Part shown: positions 57,125-64,000 of the stretch, piece after piece
Numbering within the stretch: position 1 is the first letter of the stretch
How the letters are laid out: every line of letters begins with the position of its first letter
Source of the DNA: Cephalotus follicularis
Lineage: Eukaryota > Streptophyta > Magnoliopsida > Oxalidales > Cephalotaceae
Assembly: GCA_001972305.1 (NCBI GenBank)
Contig: BDDD01001780.1
Coordinates: forward strand, 62,001 to 126,000
Reading direction: 5' to 3'
DNA: 64,000 nucleotides
The notes under the pieces: generated by a model
What the model was told of the DNA's origin: nothing
The model's input: the letters and a program-made list of their open reading frames with translations, nothing else
Databases searched by the model: none
Position numbers and translations under genes: made by a program

Positions 57125-59497
57125 TGTAACACCCCCGATTCGGAACTGGGATCAATCCTGATTCGGGATCGGTGTGTCACACAAAACTGAACTAAAACAT
57201 ATCAAATATCTTAATCTTAATCTTAATATTAATCATCATCAATACGTGGTGGTTCTAAAAATCTGAAAACATGTATAATCATGGAACATAAACTGAATCT
57301 GAAACATAATCTGAAAACTTTGTCATAAACCAAAATGTCATAATCCCAAAAATCACAATACTGTTTAGATAATTGGCCTATACACGACCATAACACTACT
57401 AAAAACATAACCGAACCAATCTCCTAGATGATCCTTAAACATAGATGACATCTCGCTCATCACACATTGCCCGGATGTTGTCCCAGAATACCCGCCGCAT
57501 GGAAAACAAAACGCGACTGAGCAAACCTCAGTACGGATATAGAATCATAAAACATAAAACGATAATTTAAAAGATAGAAAATACCTGAATCTTTAAATAT
57601 CATATACCTTATGCATAAAATAATTTAACATTATTTTCAAAAGCGAAGGTAAGTAGTCATACAATCAATTCAAAATGAATATCCAATTTTCAAAGCGTTA
57701 TTCAATTTCAAAACATAATCCAAGTTCAAAATCCCAAAACATATTCAAAACAAAAAACAAACAGAGACTTATTCGATTCCATAATCTCATCTTAGAGATC
57801 CAAAGCGCATACACATATGCGTAATTGCAAGGGGTTTGCAAGGCCCGCATGCCAAATGGAAGGACGTGTACGACACTACACAATCAATCCCCAGAATTCA
57901 TATCATATCACATATCATATACTAGAGTCGACCCATACGCCTCTATCACACATATTGGATCCATAAGTCCACCTCATGGGATTTATTCATAACATAGAGA
58001 GACGCCGTAGTCGAATCACACTGCTACGGAAGTGTCATGTCCCTGTGTCAGGCCTACGACATACCTATGGTACGCCCCATAGGTGGGAAATATCTCTGTA
58101 TATCTTTATCCAAAGTTAACATACTTCCTAATGTGAAAGTCATGTTTATTTAGCATACTTCGATAGTAGAAGTCATGTTCCTTATCAAAATCATTATACT
58201 TTCATAAACGGAAAATCATCTTATTTATTTTCAAAATAAAGAGACGATTGCACAACATTTCGTAAACAATTCAGAATCGAATTATAAAGCCAGAAAATAT
58301 TTATTTTCACAAAAATATGATACTGACTTCATTTCTAAACATATCTAAAATTTGGAGCATAACGGAGTTCATAAAATCAAAGGAGTCATGTTCATAAAAC
58401 AGAACTGAATTTGTATTCTAATAAAAGATTGTATCAAGAAATGAAGATCTGTACTTTAATCATAAAAAAGTGAAATGGGATAGTTCCAATAAAATCAGAT
58501 AGCCAAAGAGCAGAAAATCCGTACATTTCAACAAACAGATTCGATTCAGATAAAACCGAATGATAACAAAAACAAAGAATCCATATTTTATTCTCAAAAC
58601 ATAACTGAATTTGTACTCTAATAAAATCAGTAAGAGTGTATCAAGAAACAAAGATCCGTACTCATTCATAAAAATAATACAGAATTTGTTCCAAAAAGAT
58701 CGAAATCAGATAGCCAAGAACGAGAAATCCGTACCTCATGCAATCACCAAAATAACCTTAAGAATATATATCGAGACTTGTCTAGACCGCTCATCGGTTG
58801 TTGTGAATATCAAACAGAAATAAAATCGTTCTCATAAGGACTTGAAATAAAATCAGACCTCAACTCATGGGTCATTGTACACTGATCATAACCATATAAG
58901 ATAATAATAGGTTTCTTAAGTCCAATTCGCAGAAGTCTCATCTAAACATAATTTTGAATTCGCTAAGGTAAGTCCAATTTGTCCACTTCATCCAATTTTG
59001 AATCATAATACTAGTTCAGCTCATTATATCGTCAAACGATTACATAAATACATAATTCAACCTAAAACAGAATTTAACGGAGTGGGGTTCAGAGTTTACC
59101 GAAAGCAGACAGAACAGATAACAGGGCCATAATCACACCGCGGAATCGGAGCGGATCACACATGTGCGGAGAACGGAGTCGAAAACTGTCAAAAACGTGT
59201 CGCCGGAGACTACCGCACGTGGGCTCACGCCCCGCCGCTGGCCGGTGCGTGTCTGTCACGCGCGGTCGTCCAGTAGCCGTGAGGGTCCGATCTGGAGCGT
59301 TTGAGGCCGGGGATCACATATCCAGGGCACGTTTGCCACAACGCCGCCGCATTTGGCCGGAATGAAGACATTTGACCACGGTTGACTTTCGGCCGATCTG
59401 CTTTTCTGGTGTCGCCAAAGGTCGGGGTTGGTCGGGTTCGCTTCCTCTCGATGCCAGGATGCCGAATATGTGATTGTCTTGTCGTGACGAACACCGG
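57125..59497 (-). mobile_element. C': C-family LTR, minus strand, cut by E
   Basis: Begins TGTAACACCCCCGATTC, the reverse of the C LTR end, and follows the C LTR backwards. Shared blocks include CTGAG/CTCAG (57517-57531), the GCAAGGGG and AGGCCCGCATGCC region near 57830, GAACGAGAAATCCGTACCTC near 58718 and the CpG-rich block 59100-59480. It keeps the segment that the C 5' LTR lost. The remaining 5' part lies beyond E. The hypothetical reading frames in it are LTR by-products. Confidence 0.85.
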
Positions 59498-62191
59498 TGT
59501 AACGCCTGACATTTTCGTTTTTGTAATATTCTGTTTTAAGATGTAATCTTATGTTGAATTAATGAAAATGTTGGAGATTTTGACCTCAATATTGACACCA
59601 AACCCTAATTATTGTTTTGGGAAAGAAATGTGCAAGATATACAAAAAACGGCGCAGTTTGAGGAAAACGCGTCGATGTCTTTTGAAAGACGTCGACGCCT
59701 ATGGGAGCAAAGGCGTACGTGAATACATGTATATGCACGTCGATGTAGGCAAAGACATCGACCCCCTCATGTGAAAAGGGAAAAGACATCGACGTCTATG
59801 GAAGACGTCGACGTCTTTGGAAAGAATGTCAGTCACGTTATGAACTGACAGAGTAACATGCATGAGGGAAGGAATTAGAATCCTTGCAGACGCCTTGAGG
59901 CACGGGAAGGAGACGTGTTGATCATGCACAATGGCCTCCTGACCTGCATGACTGGAGAAGGGTGAAGTAGGTAACAAGTGTTACCATGCATGCAACCGGC
60001 AAAAGAAAACATGAGAAGAAAACAAAATGGAATGCAGAATTCTGGGAAAGAGGGGGAGAACACGAGAGTGTTCATTGAATGCTAGGAGAAAGAGGATGGG
60101 GGAGCCATCTGCTTAAGAACAACCCCCTCCCCACCTCTCTCTTTCGTTTAAAACACCAAAGGAAAGGAAGAGGAGAAAGCCAGTGAGTGGGAGAAAGAGA
60201 GATACACCATTGTTGAGCTTGATTGAGCTAGAGACTTGGAGCTCGTGGATTGCAGTTGCTGAGAGGATCTTGGAGCTGCTGTGGCCAAAACCTTGGAACT
60301 CAAAGAGGTGGACTTACAAGGTTTCTAACTTGAAACCAGAGGTAGGGGAAAGTGATAATCTTATACATGCATTTTGGGTTTTAAGTTAGTGAATACCATG
60401 ATGAATTGCATGATTATGGATGAATTGTGATTCTGGACTTGTTGTGATAACCACTGTGATGTACGGAGTAAACATGCATGTGCAAATTACATGAGTATTT
60501 GAACTGGTTTATGTAATGGATGATTTTGATAATGGCCTGCTGTGTTAAAACTATGGAGAAAACATTCTGGGTTGGATAAACGTCGACGACTCCCTGAAGA
60601 CGTCGATGTCTTCGTGTACGTATGAAAAGGACATCGATGTTTGAGTAAAAGCATCGACGCCTTTTCTTGCTATTCATAGAATAGTAATGTTTACTGCAGA
60701 TGGCGAATTGGCCACTTGAGGTTGCATGTTTGTTTACGGATTGATGTTCTCGTTACATATCCTAATAACCAGTAGCATTTCTTACGCCTTGCGAGGTTGG
60801 GTTTCGCTTATATGAGGATTTAAGGGCTGTATTCTTCCCTCCAGAATCCAGACTCGCGAACTGATATCTCCTGGTATCATAAAGACATCGATGTCTTTGT
60901 AAAGGCATCGACGTCTTTGGTCCAAAATTGCCTGGGAATAACTGTACGAGAGGTTGACGCCTTAGGGTAAAGACGTCAACGCCTTAGGGATAAACATCGA
61001 CGCCTATCCCCCTGTTTGAAGGAATTTCGCTCGAATGGGACCCGCTAGATCCGAAACGATCCTAGGAACGATCCTAGATGCATTCTGAGCATATGTTTGC
61101 ATTATTACTGTGAATTGCATTATGGTTGATTTCTAAAAAGTGTTAACCATTTTGAAAAGCTTGTATGATTATTATAATCATTTTGTATGAAAATTTATAT
61201 TTGTCAACATATGAATATATATATTTTCGAAATGACTGGGGAAAGTACTTTCCAAAGACGGAGAAATGTTTTAAAGATTTGTTACACAATCAAATGTATT
61301 GTTTTAAGTTTTATAACTTATTACAGCCTGAAAACGGAGTAATATATTTTCATAAATATATTTGATCAAGTAATTATATTTTATTGCTTGACCTGTACTG
61401 TGTAATGTTTGTGCTTGTTGATTATTAGCCGCGGTGCTAATAACCTGTTGATTGTTTAGCCGTCGTGCTAAGCAACCTGTACGGAGGACTTACTCCAAAC
61501 CGTTCGCAAACGGAGATGGGGTAAGAGTGCATGACGTTGGGGCCAGGAGGTGGCGACGGTCATGACGATTGGCTTGTCTGGTTCCTTTTGGAACATATTT
61601 ACTGCTTGTGTTGATATAGCCTTGTGAGGTTATACCTGTACTCTGAGCATGCATATATTTTTATTTGTATATATGGAGATAAAATTACTATGAAAATTAC
61701 ATGTCATACTGCATCATAATGCATTCATTCATGATACTCATTATCATATACCTCGAACTGTATTTATGAGTTTATTCACTTAGCCGAGTGAGGACAAAGG
61801 CTAACCCCTACTGTAACAGATTGATGGAGTGAGGTTTGATATGGAGCAGCGCAAGGAGACTTAAAGAGAAGACTGAGTTGTTCTTATATTATTATGTACT
61901 GGTTTTTGAACAATGATTATAACAATTGGATTATTGTAACGTGGTTTATTATTCGTACTGTATTATCACGCTCCGTTTATGGGCGATCGACATGTTGTTG
62001 GGTTTATATAAACTTTGTGGGTATCACGTAGTATGGGATGCGTGATGCATATTTAAATTCAGCTTATTTATGACTATTGCTTCCGCTACTGAAGGTTTTT
62101 GTTTTTCGTATTATCGCTTGAGCTGAATTATGTTGTGTTGGTTGCCTTACCGCTTTAATGTTGTGCCTTCTTGTAAAAATGGGGTGTGACA
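59498..62191 (+). repeat. E 5' LTR, family 1
   Basis: 2694 bp, TGTAACGCCTGAC...GGGGTGTGACA, preceded by ACCGG (expected target duplication; the other copy is outside the window). Palindromic groups at 59655-59830, 60578-60665 and 60880-61010 use the GACATC/GATGTC word (GACATCGACGTC and GACGTCGACGTC about 19-20 bp apart near 59785-59815). TTAGCC/GGCTAA hairpin at 61780-61804. It is followed by a primer-binding site, which fixes the orientation of the whole family. Confidence 0.92.
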
Positions 62192-62194
62192 ACG

Positions 62195-62206
62195 TGGTAT
62201 CAGAGC
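62195..62206 (+). other. E primer-binding site
   Basis: TGGTATCAGAGC, three bases after the LTR. It is a perfect 12-base match to the plant initiator-Met tRNA primer site. Confidence 0.92.
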
Positions 62207-62303
62207 ATATTCCATATATGCTTAGCTAGGATACTTTCCTTGGCAATCAATAAATTGTTTTTCCTAAACTCGTGACTAACCATCATCCTTCTTATAGGAA
62301 CAA

Positions 62304-63092
62304 ATGGACCGAAGGAGAACACGTACTAGGGCTAGAACTGTTGGAGCCAATGACCCTGAGGAAACAAATATGCCGCAAGGAGTGAATGTCCCCCAAGATG
62401 ATAGGGATCTGATGACCTGGATTACGGATTATTTCCAGCAACAGATGGCCTTTAATATGGCTAACGCGGAGGAGATGCGCCAGTACTACGCGCAAGCTCG
62501 ACCGCAACATAGAGCTCCCGATCACTGCCCGGGAGAGGATAGTAGTCAGTTTGGAAGGGACATCGAAAGATTTATGAGACAGAATCCACCCAGCTTCCGG
62601 GGAGAACTTGATGCGACTGTGGCTGAGAGATGGCTACAGGACTTGGAGAAAATCTTCAAAGTAATGGACTGTACTGAAACTCAAAAACTAAAGTTTGTTG
62701 TATAACGCCTATGGGGTGAGGCCACTCATTGGTGGGAGATGGTCAAGGCCAAATGGGAATCTCAGAAGCTTGACAGTACTTGGGGAAGATTCCAGGCAGA
62801 ATTCTTGGAGACATATGTTCCTCAGTTGGAACAGGAGCGCCGGGAGACAGAGCTCTTGGAGCTGCGACAAGGGGAAATGACAGTGACCGAGTATTAAGCA
62901 AGGTTCATGGAGCTAGCCAGACACTCACCTTATCTGGTAGCTGATGAAGTGAAGAAGATACGAAGATTTCTGAGGGGTCTTTGACCGGATCTTCGGTCAA
63001 GAATCAGAGCTACGGAGTTGGGAACTTTTGTGGAGGTTGCTCAAAAGGCAAGATTGCTGGAGAGCATATCTAATGAAGACCGAGCAGAGAGG
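62304..63092 (+). pseudogene. E: gag, broken
   Basis: ATG at 62304. The N-terminus is Arg-rich. Retrotrans_gag motifs: NPPSFRGELDATVAERWLQD, LEKIFKVMDC, a stop (TAA, 62703-62705), LWGEATHWWEMVKAKW, TWGRFQAEFLETYVP, then EY followed by TAA and ARFMELARHSPYLV, and FLRGL followed by TGA and PDLRSRI. Three stops in all, each explicable by one base change. The frame is cut at 63093 by F. Confidence 0.88.
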
Positions 63093-64000
63093 TGTCACAC
63101 CCCGAACCGTGGGATGGGCCCCACGACTCGACACGTGGCAATCCGTACAATCGTCATCATAATCAAGCATAAAAATTAAAACTTAAAATAAATCATAATC
63201 AAAATCCTTTATTTAATGTGTGGATTACAGACCCAGTTCGAATCATATAAATTACATTGCTATGAACCAGAATAAAATAAATACACAATTTATTTTCCTG
63301 CAACTTTGTCCATGGAAGCGTACTGTCGAGGAGGAGAAACTTACTGTACTCTTTATCCTTGCCGCTACTGCAATGTGCCTCCACTACCTGTTCCTATACC
63401 TGGACCATTCAAAAGAATGGGTCAGCAACCCTGAGGGTTGTGTAGGTCACCCCATATACGGGCACATACTAGAGGAACAAACAATACAAGCAGAAGAGAA
63501 AAAAATATAATAATAAATGTGCATGCCTACATGGATGCAAATCATAATCCATAGCATAATCATCATCATCCTTTGTTCTTGGACTGCTCTACTGAAACCA
63601 TACATAGCAATCATATCGCAGAGGAGTCTAGTCCGGTCATCCTATGGTCTGGTCAGTATACATGGTTCACCTTTAGGTTCACCAGCCCGCGGAATTTTCC
63701 TTCAGGTTCACCTGCTGAGCGGAATTCGCCCCTTAGCTCACCTGCTCTGCGGTTCACCCTTTGGATCACCAACTTTTGCGAAATTCACCTTTAGGTTCAC
63801 CATTGGCGGTTCGTCCGAGGATCACCTGCCTCGCGGAATTCACCCCTTAGGTTCACCTGCTCGGCGGAATTCTCCCCAGTTGGGCTCACCTGCCTGGGGT
63901 CATTTAACTAAAGCTTTTCCTTTTACATTTTATTTCCTAATTCTATTTCCTTCCCTGGCTTATTTCCCTTTCTTTTCTTTGGCTTCCTTAAGCCATTTCT
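63093..64000 (-). mobile_element. F: LTR on minus strand, cut by window edge
   Basis: Begins TGTCACACCCCGAACC, the reverse of a GGGGTGTGACA LTR end, inside E gag after AGAGG (63088-63092, expected target duplication). It contains a hairpin CAACCC/GGGTTG (63426-63440) and a degenerate tandem array (63640-63900). No coding sequence. The element type is not determined; the ends suggest the same broad gypsy group. Confidence 0.75.
63640..63900. repeat. Degenerate GGTTCACC array in F
   Basis: Eight or more units of about 30-35 bp with AGGTTCACCTGC, a variable GC-rich step and GCGGAATTC.CCC.TT. The word GGTTCACC (reverse GGTGAACC) resembles the array in H at 23900-24085. Confidence 0.7.

Noticed and set aside
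62195..62206. tRNA-Met gene fragment
   Set aside because: Only the 12 bases complementary to the tRNA 3' end are present, directly after an LTR, so it is a primer-binding site.

Overview
The window looks like gene-poor nuclear DNA of a flowering plant, probably a eudicot. It is made almost entirely of LTR retrotransposons inserted into one another. I see no ordinary host gene, no rRNA or tRNA gene and no prokaryotic feature. The plant assignment rests on Ty3/gypsy pol of the Tekay/Del and Athila/Tat types, Copia gag of the SIRE/Maximus type, primer-binding sites matching plant initiator-Met tRNA (TGGTATCAGAGC), and 2 to 3.7 kb LTRs. The species cannot be named. All alignments and counts here were made by eye.

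Layout, left half. 1-792 is the end of a minus-strand LTR. 793-1482 and 4148-4389 are unclassified repeat DNA split by a solo LTR (1488-4142, target duplication AGTCT). Element K (about 4390-15412, plus) is a SIRE-like non-autonomous element. It has a gag remnant, a 407-codon ORF of the putative plant transposon protein type, several polypurine blocks and a 3' LTR. Two solo LTRs cut its ORF into three pieces (5483-8470, duplication TAAAT; 8796-11793, duplication CTTTT). The second of these holds a 475-bp deleted LTR (9830-10304).

Layout, middle. Element J (15413-35300, minus, Athila/Tat-like) is cut in its reverse transcriptase by G (18756-34110, duplication GAAGG). G contains solo LTR H (19393-24890, TAAGC), which contains solo LTR I (20768-23658, AGTAA). 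G also contains B (25117-33054, ATTAG), a nearly complete but mutated Tekay-like chromovirus on the minus strand.

Layout, right half. Element A (from 35301, plus, Tekay-like) sits in the J protease region. Its gag is split by a solo LTR (38154-40672, AATCT). Its gag/protease junction is split by C (41443-53053, TTATT), a large non-autonomous element whose 3' LTR holds D (45799-49431, minus), a gag-only Copia element. The 3' LTR of A is cut by C' (57125 on, minus), C' by E (59498 on, plus, LTR plus gag), and E by F (63093 on, minus). Nesting reaches five levels.

The most striking signal is a palindromic minisatellite with core RTCGAY, flanked by arms such as AGC/GCT, GAC/GTC or ACA/TGT, whose palindrome centres are spaced 20-21 bp. 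It occurs in LTRs of Copia elements (K, D), Tekay-like elements (A, B), the gypsy families of E and its relatives, and the Tat-like G. It appears absent from C, H and I. Related LTRs carry different arm words, yet most units within one LTR share a word and stay palindromic. A second shared signal is a short hairpin about 350-415 bp before the LTR 3' end in most gypsy LTR families here.
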